Assembly (NCBI GenBank): GCA_021772615.1
Contig: JAJFLQ010000189.1
Span: forward strand, 1 to 46,664
Length of the DNA stretch: 46,664 nucleotides
Source: Verrucomicrobiota bacterium
GTDB taxonomy: Bacteria > Verrucomicrobiota > Lentisphaeria > JABSQK01 > JAJFLO01
Direction of reading: 5' to 3'
Shown: positions 9,301-24,300 of the stretch, in pieces
Layout: each line of letters begins with the position of its first letter
Numbering within the stretch: the first letter of the stretch is position 1
Position numbers and translations under genes: made by a program
The notes under the pieces: generated by a model
What the model saw: only the letters and a program-made list of their open reading frames with translations
The model's database searches: none
What the model was told of the DNA's origin: nothing

Positions 9301-12300
9301 TAGCGGCGACGTTTTCGGAACATCCGTTAGTGCCGTCGGCGACCTCGATGGTGACGGTATTCCAGAGCTGGCCGTGGGAGCTCCGGGCGATGATGACGGT
9401 GATGCTACCAATCCGAACGGTGACTGGGGTGCCGTATGGATTTTGTTCCTAAGACAGGACGGGACCGTAAAATCACATCGTAAGATCAGTGAGCTATCGG
9501 GAAATTTTTCGGGCAGGTTGGGAGGTCTTTCCGAATTCGGCACTTCGACCGCAGCCTGCGGGGATTTCGACGGCGACGGTGGAGTCGAGATCTTTGCCGG
9601 TTCTCCTGGTCAGAATACGGTCTACATCATCTCCCTCGCCGGCGAACCCTTGGCCTCGGTAACCGGCCTAGTGTGGAATGACATCAACGAGAACGGGATC
9701 CAGGACGGCGGCGAGCCGGGCCTCGACGGGGTCACGGTCAAGATCTACACGCCGGGCACGGATAATGCCTCCGGCGGTGGTGACGACTTTCTGGTCAACG
9801 AACAACGGACAACTGACAACGGACACTATGCATTCAACGACCTGAACCCCACGTCCTATTACATCGAGTTCGAGAAGCCGGACGGGTTTACACGGACGCT
9901 GCGGGACGTCGGCGACGACGCGCTCGATAGCGACGCCCACACGCTGTCCGGCCGTACAGCAGTGTTTACACTTGCCAGCGGCGAAACCAATGACACCCAT
10001 GACGCCGGGCTGATATTCGGTATCGCCGTCATCGCGCCCAACGGCGGCGAACGCTGGCCGATCGGCACCGAGCGGACAATCGAGTGGTTCGCGCCCGCCC
10101 TGATTGCTGTCGACATCGAGCTGTCCCGCGATGGCGGTTCGTCGTGGGAACCTTTGGCTGACGGCGTTTCGTCAGCATCACCCTTGATGTCCATCACGGT
10201 AACCGCGCCGGCAGCAAGCGACGCCCTGATTCGTGTGAGCGATACGGCTACGGGCACGGTGCTGGATACGTCCGACGCGACGTTCGAGATTTTCGATCCG
10301 TCGGTGTTGACCACGATTCATGTCGACGGCGGCGCCGCGGTGCACGGCAGCGGCGAATCGTGGGACAGCCCGTTGATCCGGCTGCAGGAGGCGTTTGATA
10401 TGGCCGACAGCGGCGATGAAATCTGGGTGAGGGAAGGCGTGTATGTGCCCACGAAAGACACGAATAACACGAATAGAGAAGATGCGTTTGAGTTGAAGAA
10501 TAACGTGGCGGTGTACGGCGGGTTCGCCGGTGGCGAGACATCAACCGGTGAACGGGCGCGTGTGGACGGGATCTTTTCTCCGTTTCTACATGAGACGTTC
10601 CTTTCCGGCGATATCCTCGGCGACGACGACTCAGGCGGTACGAACGCAGAAAATGCCTACCACGTAGTGGTCTCGATCGATGTTGGCACAACAGCGATCT
10701 TGGACGGATTTACCATAAAATCCGGAAACGCAGACGGCGGCGGCGACGATGATCATGGTGCGGGAATTCTGAATATCGACGGCAGCCCGACGATTCGGAA
10801 TTGCCTGATCGAGCTGAACGCGGCAACCGGCAACGGCGGCGGCATGTACAGCACTGGCGATGCAGCGCCCACGATTGTCGATATCACGTTCAGCGAAAAT
10901 GAAGCCGACCGCGGCGGCGGCTTGTACGCGAACGAGTCTCTATACACGATTACGCGCACGGCTTTTGCATCAAACAGCGCCGCGACCCACGGCGGCGGGC
11001 TGTATAACGCGCTGGTTGAAACTGGAGCGACGATCACGAATGCACTGTTGGTCGGGAACCACGCATTCGGCAACGGCGGAGGCCTGTTGAACAACGGCTC
11101 CGTGGTGACGTTAGACAACTGTACGCTCACACGTAATGATGTTGATGGCACTGACGGCGGCGGCATGTACAACGAGTCGTTTTCTGTGGTCTCGGTGAAT
11201 AATTGCATCATCTTCAATAACCTTGCCGACCAGATCAAGGACGAAGCGGGCTCTACAACCACGATCAGTTTCTCCAATGTTGAAGGTTCAGGTGGCGGCG
11301 GCAATAACAACATCGATGCGGATCCGATGTTTGTGGATTCGATCGTGTTCCCGGCTGGTCCCGACACTATCTTTCGCACCTCGGATGATGGTACGCGATT
11401 GCAAGCCGGCGGAGGCGGGATTGGTGTAGGTACAGCAACCGGAGCGCCGTTCGATGACCTTCTCGGCATCGCGCGGCCACAGGGCGGTGGTGTCGATATG
11501 GGAGCTTTTGAGTTTTTCACCACGGCATCGGTCGGTGATCTTGTCTGGGATGACTACAACAGGAATGGGATCCAGGACGCCGGCGAACCCGGTATCGACG
11601 GGATCACGGTGAATCTTTACCGCGATGGCGGAGACGGCGTCGCCGGTACCGGCGACGATGTCCTGATCGATACCACGGTTTCCGCCGGCGGCGGACTTTA
11701 TAATTTCTCCGAAATCATACCGGGCAATTACTGCGTCGAATTCATCGGCCTCGACGGCTTCGAGGCAACCCTGCAGGGCCAGGGTGGCAGCGATACCATC
11801 GACTCCGACATCGACCCAGCCACGGGCTACTCCATTATTTTTTCGTTAGCCTCAGGCGAACAAAACGAAAAATTAGATGGCGGTTTCATCACGCCGGGGA
11901 CGGTAAAGGCTGTGATCGGGAAGATCAGCGATACCGCGGGGATGTTCGACGGCATCTTGGATGACAGCGACTTCTTTGGCGACGGCGTCACCGGAATCGG
12001 GGACCTGGATGGTGACGGGACAGCCGACCTGGCCGTTGGCGCCAGCGCCGATGATGACGGCGATGTGACGAGTGGTGCGGTGTGGATCCTGTTCATGAAT
12101 CCCGACGGCACTGTCCGACAGCACCAGAAGATCAGCAACACAAACGAACTCGCTGGTGGGCTGGCGGCAGGAGCGATGTTCGGCGACGCGGTCGATTCAC
12201 TTGGCGATATGGATGGAGACAGCGTTGGCGACATCGTTGTCGGCGCGACGAATACTGGTATCTGGATCGTATTTCTAAATTCCGACGGGACGGTGAAAAA

Positions 12301-15300
12301 TGCGCAGCAAGTTCATCAGGGGATCGGTGGTTTTATCGGAATGCTGGATGGATTGAGCCGGTTCGGAATCAGTGTTGCGAACATCGGCGATATTGACCGG
12401 GACGGTGTTGTCGATATCGCGATCGGCGCGTACGGACAGAATGCGGGCGCCACCGATGCCGGCGCGGTGTATGTGCTGTTTATGAACAACGACGGTACAG
12501 TGCGGGAGCACCAGGAGATCAGCAACGTTGCCGGTGGTCTGGGCGCGGTGAACGATGAAGGCGATGCATTCGGATTGGCCGTTGATGCAATCGGAGATCT
12601 CGACGGTAACGGGACGGCCGATCTGGCCGTCGGCGCGGTTCAGGACGATGACGGAGGAGCGTCAGCCGATGCCGATCGCGGCGCTGTCTGGATCCTCTTC
12701 CTTGATCAGTCTGGAATGGTTCTCAACAAGCAGAAGATCAGCGACACAGAGGGTGGCTTTGCTGGTGAACTCGGCGACGGCGACCTGTTTGGCCACACCG
12801 TGAGCGCACTAGGCGACCTCGACGGCGACGGCATTAATGAATTGGCCGTTGGCGGATTGAATGACGATGACGGCGGCACCGACCGCGGCGCAGTATGGAT
12901 CCTTTTTCTGAACGCCGACGGTACCGTCAAACGCCATGAGAAGGTCAGCGATCTGATCGGAAATTTCTCCGGCCAGCTTGATGACGGAGACCAGTTCGGC
13001 GGTGAGATCAGCGGTATTGGCGACTTCGACGGCGACGGTGTAGCCGACATATTGGTCGGCGCACGTAAAGACGACGATGGCGGCACCGATCGCGGTGCGG
13101 TGTATCTTCTGAGTCTCAACGGCCAACCCCTGGCCTCGGTCGGCGATTTCGTCTGGCACGACATCGACGGCAACGGCCTACAGGACGCTGGTGAACCGGG
13201 TGTGGATAACGTGACAGTAAAACTGTACGTCACTGGCGTGGATGGGGCCATCGGCGGGACCGACGATTTTCTGGTGAGTGAGCAGTTATCAGTAAGTAGT
13301 GGTCATTATGTATTTCGGAATGTGAATGCTGGAGACTACTACATCGAAGTTGAGTTGCCGGCGGATATGATGTTTGCCACCGCCGATGCCGGCGACGACG
13401 CCCTGGATTCCGACATCGACCCCGGTTCCGGACAAACTGCTCTATTTTCTTTAGCGTCGGGAGACGCTAAAGAAAATATTGATGCTGGGCTCACGTTCGA
13501 TGCGAGTGTGACCGTGCCCAACGGCGGCGAGGCCTGGACGGTGGGTGTCGTGCGCACGATCACCTGGGACGCGCCGGAGCTGATCGATGTGACGATTGAG
13601 CTGTCGCGTAATGGCGGCGGAGACTGGGAAGCGTTGGCAGCGTCAGTTTCGTCTGCTGTAGGTAGTTTTGACTGGCTGGTGGCTGGTGATACATCGACCA
13701 ACTGCCTGATTCGGATCGCGCATGTGTCGAATGGTGCTGTGCTCGACGAGTCGGACGCACCGTTTGCGATTGTTGGTGTGGGGCCGGTGATCTATGTCGA
13801 TATCGATGCGATCGGGAAGAATTCGGGAACGTCGTGGGCAGATGCGTTCACGGATCTGCAGGAAGGTCTGGCGGCGGCTGGTGATGGCGATGAGGTATGG
13901 GTGGCGGAAGGTACGTATTTTACCACAGAGGACACAGAGGGCACAGAGAGCAGGGCGGCTAGTTTTTTGTTGAAGGACGGCGTGGGTGTTTATGGCGGGT
14001 TCGCGGGAACGGAGACGACGAAGACGCAGCGAGAACAGTCGCCGGGCGGTCTTGCCGGCGGGCAGAGCCACTTTGTGCGTGAGACGGTGCTTAGCGGCGA
14101 CCTGATGGGTGACGACGAAACCGGCGGTACCAATGCAGAAAACTCATTTCACGTAGTGAAATCTTTAGCTGTTGGCACAACAGCTATTTTGGATGGATTC
14201 ACGATTCGTGGGGGTAATGCCGAAGACGCCGCTGTTGATGGCGGCGGGGGCATGGTGATTCAGGGCGGGAGTCCGACGATCTCCAATTGCCTGGTTACCA
14301 ATAACGCTGCTTCGGTGGCAACGGGCAGCGGCGGCGGCTTTTTCAGTTCGGATTCTTCCGCGGTTGTTACCAATTGCTACTTTGGGGCGAATCAGGCATT
14401 GCACGGCGGCGCCGTAGCGACCGAGAACGGTTCGCCAACGTTTTCGCGTTGCCGTCTGATCGCCAACAGCGCGGCAGGCAATGGTGGCGCCCTGAAGATT
14501 TCCGGATCGACGGGAATGGTGTTGGCAAACTGCGTCTTTACTGATAACGATGCCGTCACCGGCGGGGCGCTGTGCGCAGATTCATCGGCGGACGTGGCGA
14601 TCATAAACGCCGTAATTTCGCAGAACGATGCATCGGACGACGCTTCCGCATTGCTAACATCGACCGGGTCGTCGTTTGCGATCACCAATTCAACGATCGC
14701 GAACAATACCGCATCGAGCGAGGGTGCATTCAAAGTTATCAATTCCAACTCCAGCCTGGCCATCGTTAATTCCATCATCTGGAATAACACCGATGGCGTA
14801 GCATCTGCCCAATTCGTTGGTGAACCCGCGATCGTTACGGTCGGCCATAGTGTCGTGGCCGGTGGTTTTGCCGGGACCAATGTGACTTCCGCAGACCCGA
14901 TGTTCACTTTGCCTGGCGACGCCGACGGACCCGACGACGTGTCGGGCACCCTCGACGACGGCCTGCAGCTGCAGGTGGGGAGTCCGGCGATTGATGTGGG
15001 TACACCGACCGGCGCGCCGTCGGACGATATACTGGGTACGATGCGACCTCAGGGATCGGCCTTCGATATGGGGGCGTATGAATCGTTTGTTGCAGGTTCA
15101 GTCGGCGACTTCGTCTGGAACGACCTGGATCGGGACGGGCTGCAGGACGCCGGTGAGCCGGGAATCGATGGGGTGACGGTGAGGCTTTACACGCCCGGTG
15201 CCGATGGTGTCGTTGGCGGTGCGGACGATGTGCTGATTGCCACCACAGTGACCACAGAGGTCACAGAGGGTCAGAGTTATTCCTTCGGCAACCTGAATCC

Positions 15301-18300
15301 TCAGGACTATTACCTTGAGTTCGACGTGCCATCCGGATTTGTTCCAACATTCGCCAATCAAAGTTTCAACGACGATATCGACAGTGATATCGATCCTGCC
15401 ACGCGGACGACCGCTGTTTTTGCACTTACCTCGGGTCAAAGCGATTTTACCCGTGACGCCGGGTTTTACTCGGTGCCCGGCTCGGTAACTTCAGTCACTA
15501 AAATTAGCGATACTGCGGGCGGTTTCGACGGCGTGCTTGATGACAGCGACGAGTTTGGACTGGGTGTCGTGGGGATCGGCGACCTTGACGGTGACGGCGT
15601 GAATGATCTTGCTGTCGGCGCTTCATTTGACGATGACGGGGGTGTTGATCGGGGCGCGGTCTGGATCATGTTCATGAATCCCGATGGCACAGTGAGAGCG
15701 GAGCAGAAAATAAGCGACACGGCCGGAGGCTTTGGGGGCGTGCTCGCTGATAATGATCACTTTGGTGTCGCACTTGCCGCGCTCAACGATCTCGATGGAG
15801 ATGGTATTCCTGACATCGCGGTTGGGGTCTCCGGGGATGATGCCGGCGGTTCGGACGCCGGTGCCGTTTGGCTTCTGTTTCTCAACAGCGACGGCACCGT
15901 AAAGTCCGAATCAAGACTTGACGTTGCTGATCTACCGGACCTGGATGCCGGTGACGCATTCGGTATCTCCGTCGCTGCGCTCGGCGACCTTGACAATGAT
16001 GGTGTGAACGATCTTGCTGTCGGTGCTCATGGTGACGATGACGGCGAGAATGGCAGCGGTGCGGTCTGGATTTGTTTTCTGAATGAGAATGGATCTCTAA
16101 AAGGATCTCAGAAAATTTCGTCGATCGCCGGGGATTTTGATGGCGATTTGGATGTTGCCGATGGTTTCGGCAAAGCGGTGGCAGGCCTCGGTGATATCGA
16201 CGGTGATGCCATTCCGGACATTGCCGTAGGCGCGCGAAAAGACGATGACGGGGTTAATGGAAATGATCGCGGAGCCGTCTGGATACTGTTTCTTGCAGCG
16301 AATGGAAGGGTAAAGTCACATCAGAAAATATCGGCAGAGCGCGGCATTCCAGGAAGCGAATTCGGTGTGAACCTGGTCAACGGCGAAGAATTCGGCACGG
16401 GTCTTGCATCGCTCGGAGATATAGATCGGAACGGCGTGACGGATTTGGCTGTCGGTACGGATGTGACGCCGAATAGATTTTGGATATTGCGCCTCCAACA
16501 TGATGGCACCGTAGTTGAGACACAGGAAATCAATTCATCAACCCCGATTCTTGCCGGTCTGCTGGAATCCGGTGATCGTTTTGGTGAGGCGGTCGGGTAT
16601 ATCGGCGATCTCGACGGTGACGGTACGCTTGAACTCGCAGTAGGTGCCCGGGGGGACGACGATGGCGGCGATAATCGCGGCGCCGTCTGGATCCTGTCGC
16701 TGGATACGGCGTCGGCCACCGGTTCCATCGGCGATTTCGTCTGGCACGACGTCGATCGCGACGGTCTGCAGGATGCCGGCGAGCCGGGGATTGATGACGG
16801 TTCGATTTTTCTGTATAACGCCGGGAATGACAATGCCGTTGGTGGCGACGACGATGTCATAATAGCAACGCAAGTTGCCACCGCCGGCGGCCACTTCCTT
16901 TTCGAGAATTTGCCGGCGGCAGAATATTATCTCCAATTCGACGCGCTCGGAAGTTTCATTGCCACGGTCCAGAATCGAGGTCTCAACCCCGATCTCGACT
17001 CCGATCTTTCCCAAAGTTCTGGAAGAACTTCTCTATTTTCTTTGGCTCCGCAGGAGGCCAAAGAAAATATTGACGCCGGATTCATTCCGCAGCCAGGCAC
17101 GATCGGCGTTGTTCAGAAGATCAGCGACACGGAGGGTAATTTCCTCGGTGCGCTGGACAACGGCGACCGCTTTGGCTCGGCGATTGCCGATATCGGCGAC
17201 CTGAACGGCGACGACGTGACGGATCTCGCGGTCGGGGCGATCATTGACAACGACAATTTTGGCGCGTCTGCAGCCAGTGTTGGCGCGGTCTGGATCCTGT
17301 TCATGAATGCCGACGGCACCGTTGATTCCGAACAGAAGATCAGCGAGCTGTCGGGGTATTTCTCCGGCGACCTCAAGACCGGAGACATCTTCGGCTACAG
17401 TATCGCCAACCTCGGCGACCTCGACGGCGACGGCGTCGCAGACATCGCTGTGGGCGCGCCGGGCGATGACGACGGCAGCGCCGGGAATATCACCAGCGGC
17501 GCCGTCTGGATTCTCTTCCTGCGAAATGACGGCAAGGTCAAGCGCCATCAGAAGATCAGTCAGATCGCCGGCGGCTTTGACGGTGTATTGGGTGATCAGG
17601 ATAATTTTGGCATTACGGTTGAATCGCTGGGGGATTTGGACGGCGATGGCGTTGCAGATCTCGCTGTCGGTGCGCCTCATAGTGACTCGGTGAATGGTGA
17701 GACGGGCGCTGTCTGGATCCTGTTCCTCAATGACGACGGCACCGTCAAGAGTGAAACCAAAATTGGCCAGGGCGCGGGCAGCTTCACCGGAACACTGGCC
17801 AATCAGGACCGATTTGGCAGCGCACTGGCGGCGCTTGGAGATCTCGATGACGATGACGTGACCGAACTTGCCGTCGGCGCCTTTGGTGATGAAGACGGCG
17901 GCTCCGATCGCGGTGCTGTTTGGGTGTTGTTTCTTGATGATAGCGGCATGGTGAAATCGCACCAAAAGATTTCATCCACGTCAGGCGCAGCAGAAGGCGG
18001 TGGCGCCCTGACTGGTCAGTTGTTTGATGGGGATGCCTTCGGTTCGTCAGTGGCGCGTGTAGGCGACGTGGATGGAGATGGGATAACGGAATTGGCAGTG
18101 GGTGCACCAAGCGATGACGACTTTTCCGGTAATTCCGAGGCAAACTTCGGGGCAGTATGGCTGCTCTACCTGAATGATGACGGGACGGTTAAGAACAACA
18201 CCCGCTTCAGCCGATCGACCCCTGAACTGCCGAGTGAGTTGGAGGAAGGTGATGCGTTTGGCACGTCGGTCTCATCCATCGGCGATTTCGACAATGACGG

Positions 18301-21300
18301 CGTATTCGATCTGGCAATCGGCGCGTGGTTCGACGACGACGGCGGAACCGATCGCGGGGCCGTTTACATCTTTTCCATGAACGGGATCCCCGTTCCGGTC
18401 TCTGTTGGTGATTTTGTCTGGAACGATCTCAACCGTAACGGCCTGCAGGACGCCGGCGAGCCGGGCATCGATGGGGTTGACGTTCGACTGTATGACCCCG
18501 GTGATGACGGCGTGATCGGTGGCGGCGACGATATTCTGATCGAGACAGAAACGACCGCCGGAGGAGGCCATTATAATTTCGAAGGCATTATCCCGGGCGA
18601 CTACTTTCTCGCATTCGAAGCACCGGACGGCTTCGTCTTCACCCTGGCCGATCGCAGCATCGCCGATGCTGTGGATTCGGATGCTGATCAGCGTTCTGGA
18701 AGAACGTCGCTGTTTTCTGTGGCTGCCGGCGAGGCCAAAGAAAATAGTGACGCCGGGTTGATGACGGTACCCGGAATCGTAACGAATGTCGCCAAGATCA
18801 GCGATACCGAGGGTGGGTTTACGGGGGTGCTGAACGACGGCGACTTGTTCGGCGGCGCGGTAGAGAATCTTGGTGATGTTGATGGTGACGGCGTCGACGA
18901 TCTGGCGGTCGGCGCGTTTCACGACAGCACTGTGGAGGATCGCATCGGTGCGATCTGGATCGTCTTTCTCAACGCCGACGGTACCGTGAAGTCACAGCAG
19001 AAAATCGATGAAGCCAACGGCGGGTTTACCGGTGATCTGTCCGCGATTGATCAATTTGGTGTGTCGATTGCCGCTCTTGGGGATTTGGATGGCGACGGTG
19101 TCACCGAGATCGCAGTCGGCGCAACTGGCGACGATGTCGGCGGTGCGGTGTGGGTGTTGTTCCTGAACGCGAACGGATCGGTCAAGTTGCACACAAAGAT
19201 CAGTGAGGCCATCGGCGGTTTCTCGGGGGATCTCGACCTGTTTGATCGCTTCGGTATTACGTTGGAGACGGTCACGGATATGGATGGCGATGGCAATCCG
19301 GAATTGCTGATCGGCGCGTCACTGGATGACGACGGTCCGGCAAATGCCGGCGCGGTCTGGTTGGTCTTCCTCGACAGCAACGCCGCTGTTAAGTCGCACA
19401 AAAAGATCAGTCAGACGGAGGGCGGCTTTACCGGCCTGCTGGCCGGCTCCGGCAGTTTCGGCGCGGGCGTGGCGGATCTCGGGGATCTCGATGAGGATGG
19501 TACAACGGATATCGCAGTAAGTTCGCTGGAGAATGTCTGGATCCTGTTTCTGAACGCGGACGGAACGGTAAAGGCGCATCAGCGCATTACCGAGGGCATC
19601 GGTGGTTTTACCGGTGTAATGGGCGATGCAACGTTTGGCCATCGAGTACAGAACATAGGCGATTTGGACGGTGACGGCGTGCCGGATATAGCGGTTGGTG
19701 CGGTTACCGACGATGACGGTGGCGGCGACAACGGTGCGATCTGGATTCTCTTCCTCAACCGGGACGGGACGGTAAAGGCGCACCGTAAGATTGCAGCAAC
19801 TGAACCAGTGCTGGCAGGACTCATTGATAACAGTGATTTTTTCGGCTATGGCATCGTTGCGCTCGGCGACCTCGACAGTGACGGCACCCTGGAACTGGCC
19901 GTTGGCGCGGACCAGGACGACGACGGTGGTACCGATCGCGGTGCGGTCTGGATTCTCTCACTCGATGCTGTACCCGCTTCCGGAGCCGTCGGTGATTTCG
20001 TTTGGAACGACCTCAATGAAAACGGTCGTCAGGATGCAGGGGAACCCGGTGTTGATAATGTGACCGTACAACTGTTCGTTCCTGGCGCCGATGGCGCGAT
20101 TGGCGGGGGTGACGACGTCCTGATCGATACAGCTGTCACCTCCGGAGGCGGCTCGTATAATTTCGCCAAAATTATACCAGGCCCGTATTATTTGGAATTT
20201 ATTCCCAATACCGGGATGATCTTCACCTATGCCAATCAGAGCTTTGCGGACCTTGTCGATTCCGACGTCGACACCGCGACCGGGTATACATCCCTATTCT
20301 CAGTTTTGTCCGGCACGCCTACGCTCAACGTCGACGCCGGTGTGATACTCACCGGCAGTTTCGACCGCCAACTGGAAATAAGCGGCGCCGCAGGAGGTTT
20401 CACGGGAACGCTGGCAGCAGAGAACCGGTTTGGAACCGCGATTGCCGATATTGGCGACATCGACGGCGACGGTATTCCGGACCTGGCGGTCGGCGCCGAT
20501 CACGACGATGACGGCGGCACCAATCGCGGCGCCGTCTGGATCCTTTTCATGAACGATGACGGTACCGTTCGTGAGGAACGCAAAATCTCGTCTTCGGCAG
20601 GCAGCTTCACGGGAGTTCTGGACAACAGCGACCATTTCGGTGCTTCCCTGGCGGGCTTGGGCGACCTGAACGGTGATGGGATTCCGGATCTGGCGGTCGG
20701 CGCTTACAATGATGACGATGGCGGCGTAGGAAGCGCTGCCAATCACGGTGCGGTGTGGATTCTGTTTCTGAACGATGACGGAACCGTTGACCACCACCAG
20801 AAGATCAGCGATACCGACGGCGGATTGGCGGAGAATCTGGAGCCCAACGATTTCTTCGGTATTTCGGTGACAACTATCGGCGACCTGGACAATGACGGTA
20901 TCGTTGACATCGCCGTGGGCGCGCAGAAGGACGATGACGGATCCACCGATCGCGGCGCTGTATATATCCTGTTTTTGAATGCCGACGGTACCGTGAGGGA
21001 CGAGCAGAAGATCAGCGATACCGCGGGTGATTTTGCCGGATTTCTCGATAACGCGGACCTGTTTGGATCGGGCATCGCCGGTCTCAGTGACCTTGACGGC
21101 GATGGCGTCGAAGACCTCGCCATCGGTGCGTCCGGGGACGATGACAACGGCAGCGAATACGGCGCGGTTTGGGTGCTGTTTCTGAACGCCGATGGAACCG
21201 TGAAGGATTACGCCAAGATCGGTGACCGTTTCGGGAATTTCTCTGATGTCATCACCAATACGGCGGGATTAGGCGCTGCCTTTGGTGTATCCGTCGACGC

Positions 21301-24300
21301 TCTCGGCGACCTGGACGGGGACGGCGCCGTCGAGCTGGCTGTCGGCACTCCATTTGATGATGACGGCGGCGTGGATCGCGGCGCTGTTTATATCCTTTCA
21401 CTGCGTCCGGATGGGACGGTCAAGGGCCATTTCAAGATCAGCGACACACAGGGCGGTTTTGGCGCAGGCTTAAACGACAACGACTGGTTCGGCTACGCAG
21501 TCGAAGGCATTACCGACCTCGACGGTGACGGTATCGGTGAGTTGGCCGTGAGCGCCGTGCGCCACGATAACGGCGGCAATGCCGATGAAGGGGCTATGTG
21601 GATCCTGTTCCTGAACGGCATCCTCGATACCGCCTCAGTCGGCGACTTCGTCTGGGAAGACCTGGACCAGGACGGGCTGCAGGACGCCGGCGAACCGGGA
21701 ATTGATGGGGTTGTCGTGAATCTGTATAACCCTGGTGACGACGGCACGATCGGCGGCGGAGACGATGTCCTGGTTTCAACCACAGAGACCACGGAGAGCA
21801 CAGAGCCAGGAAATTATCTGTTCGAGGGCGTCGTTCCTGGTGATTATTACTTGGAAGTGATTCCTGCCGGAAATCTGGAATTTACGGCCGCGGGCCAAGG
21901 CGTCGATGAACTCCTTGACAGTGATATAAGTCCGGCCGGACTCACCACTATTTTTTCGCTGACTTCAGGTGAGGTCAGCGAAAAAATAGATGCCGGACTC
22001 CACTTCCCGATCGGCACGGTCAAGGGCCATCAGAAGATCAGTGATACGCAGGGGAATTTCACTGGCGATTTGGACGTGAACGGCTACTTCGGCGAAGGCA
22101 CCGCATTTCTCGGTGATCTCGACGGTGACGGGATTGGAGATATTGCGGTCGGGAATCCGTGGAGCAACGACGGCGGCACAGCCGCGGGCGCGGTCTGGAT
22201 TCTGTTCTTAAATGCGGACGGCACTGTAAAAATGCACCAGAAGATCTCGGCGACGACGGGCGGCGAGGTCAGCGGTGGTTTCGGCGGGACGGTGCTGGCA
22301 GGTGATCATTTTGGTCTTGGTATGAGCGCGATCGGCGACCTCGACGGCGATGGTGTCATCGACCTTGCGGTCGGCGCTGAGAGGGACGCCACTGGTGGCG
22401 CCGATGCCGGCGCGGTGTGGATCCTGTTCCTCAATCCCAATGGCACGGTTAAGGGGCATCGAAAGATCACCGAAGGTGTCGGAGGTTTTAGCGGCGAGCT
22501 TGACGAAAACGATCGATTTGGCAAGGACATCGCGCCGATCGGCGACCTGAATGACGATGGGGTGGTTGATCTCGCAGTTGGAGCATTGTTCGACGATGAC
22601 GGCGGCGTTGATCGGGGCGCCATCTGGATCCTGTTCATGGCTGCCGATGGCACGGTGTTGAGTGATCAGAAAATCTCATCGGAAACTGGCGGATTCAGCG
22701 ACGTTTTGGCGGACAATGATTTCTTCGGCAAATCGATTGTGCCGCTGGGTGATTTTGATGGTGACGCTATTCCGGATATCATCGTCGGCGCGGTAGGGGA
22801 TGACGACGGTGGCGATGGCAAGGGCGCGCTGTGGATTCTGTACCTGAACGCCGACGGTACCGTGCGCGATCGTGATAAAATCAGCGATACGACGCCGGGG
22901 ATCGACGGGGCGTTTGGCGTCGGCGGGCAGGCAGGATCGCGAATGGCGTCCTTGGGCGACATTGACGGTGACGGCATTGTCGACATCGCGGTCGGCGCAA
23001 TCAACGACTCCGAAGACGGTACCCAACGCGGCGTTTTATGGGTCTTGCGACTAAATGCCGATGGCACGGTGAAGGCGCGTCAGAGAATCGGTCACATGCA
23101 CGGTGGATTCGATGTCGCACTGGACGATTTAGACCAGTTCGGCGGCGGCGTATCGATGATCGGCGATCTGAACGGCGACGGCATCGGGGATCTGGTCGTC
23201 GGCGCCGTCAAGGACGATGACGGCGGTGACGACAAAGGCGCGGTGTGGATCCTGTTCATGAACGGGATTCCCAACGCGACCGTCGGCGATTTTGTCTGGA
23301 ACGACCGCGACCGTGACGGGGTGCAGGATGCCGGTGAAACCGGGGTGGATGGCGTGTCGGTGGCCCTTTATCACGCCGGCGATGATGCCGCGGTCGGCGG
23401 CGGCGATGACAGACTGATTTCCACCACAGAGACGACAGAAGACACAGAGAGTGGTGAACATGGACGGTACCGCTTCGAAAACCTGGTGGCGAACGCGCCG
23501 TATTATCTGGAGTTTGATGAGTTGCCCGACGACTTCATTTTTACTTTCGACGACGCCGGCAACAATGACACAATTGACAGTGACGCCGACCGGGAGACGG
23601 GCCTCACTGGAGTGTTGATCCCGGAAGCGAATGAGGTGATTCCAGACGTTGACGCCGGGGTCATGGTCGCGGCGGCATTGGTCGATTCGTTTCATCGCAT
23701 CGATAATTCGGATCCGCTGCTCACTGGCGCGCTCAGCACTTTCGACGAGTTCGGCACAGCCCTCGACGGCCTGGGCGATTTCAACGGCGACGGTGTCGAG
23801 GACATGGTTGTCGGCGCCTGGGTGGACAGCGGCAATGGTGCTGGTCGCGGCGCCGTCTACATTCTTTTCCTGAACGCCAACGGAAGTATCAAAGAGCTGC
23901 ACAAGATCGGCGACGGTGTCGGCGGGTTTACAGGAATTTTGGAGGATGACGACGCGTTTGGTATCGGTGTGGCGTCTCTCGGCGATCTTGATGGCGACGG
24001 TGTGACGGATATCGCCGTGGGTGCCAGCGGTGACGATGACGGAGACGGGCAGAGCACGGGCGCGGTCTGGATCCTTTTTCTGAATGACGACGCGACGGTC
24101 AAGCGGCATCAGAAGATCTCCGGCGCGCCCGGTGCGGTCGGCGGCGGGTTCGACAGCATTCTGAGTAATGGGGTGAGTTTCGGCACGACCGTGGAGGCTG
24201 CCGGCGACTTGAACGGCGACGGCATCATGGATTTGTGGGTTGGCGCCATCGGTGACGACGGTGACAGTGCTGGGGATGTCCTTGCCGGGGCGTCGTGGCT

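Larger units (their letters stand above)
4797..10017 (+). other. SdrD_B domains 1-4 with FG-GAP propellers 1-3
   Basis: SdrD_B-type domains begin near 4801, 6400, 8021 and 9652, with the pattern 'V.WHD.N.NGI.D..E.G..GV.V.LY' and ending DAG. FG-GAP blocks lie at about 5176-6395, 6778-8018 and 8396-9648. Each has six repeats of the type SIGDLDGDGNTDLAVGA followed by DDDGG..RGAVWILFLN.DG.V. The DxDxDG loops are calcium sites in integrin-type propellers. Propellers 1 and 3 are visibly poorer in GC at third positions than later ones. Confidence 0.85.

Noticed and set aside
13643..14071. Cys-rich LCALCVLCG peptide on the minus strand that looks like a zinc-binding motif
   Set aside because: It is the complement of the CACAGAG repeat, a well-known source of false Cys-rich ORFs.
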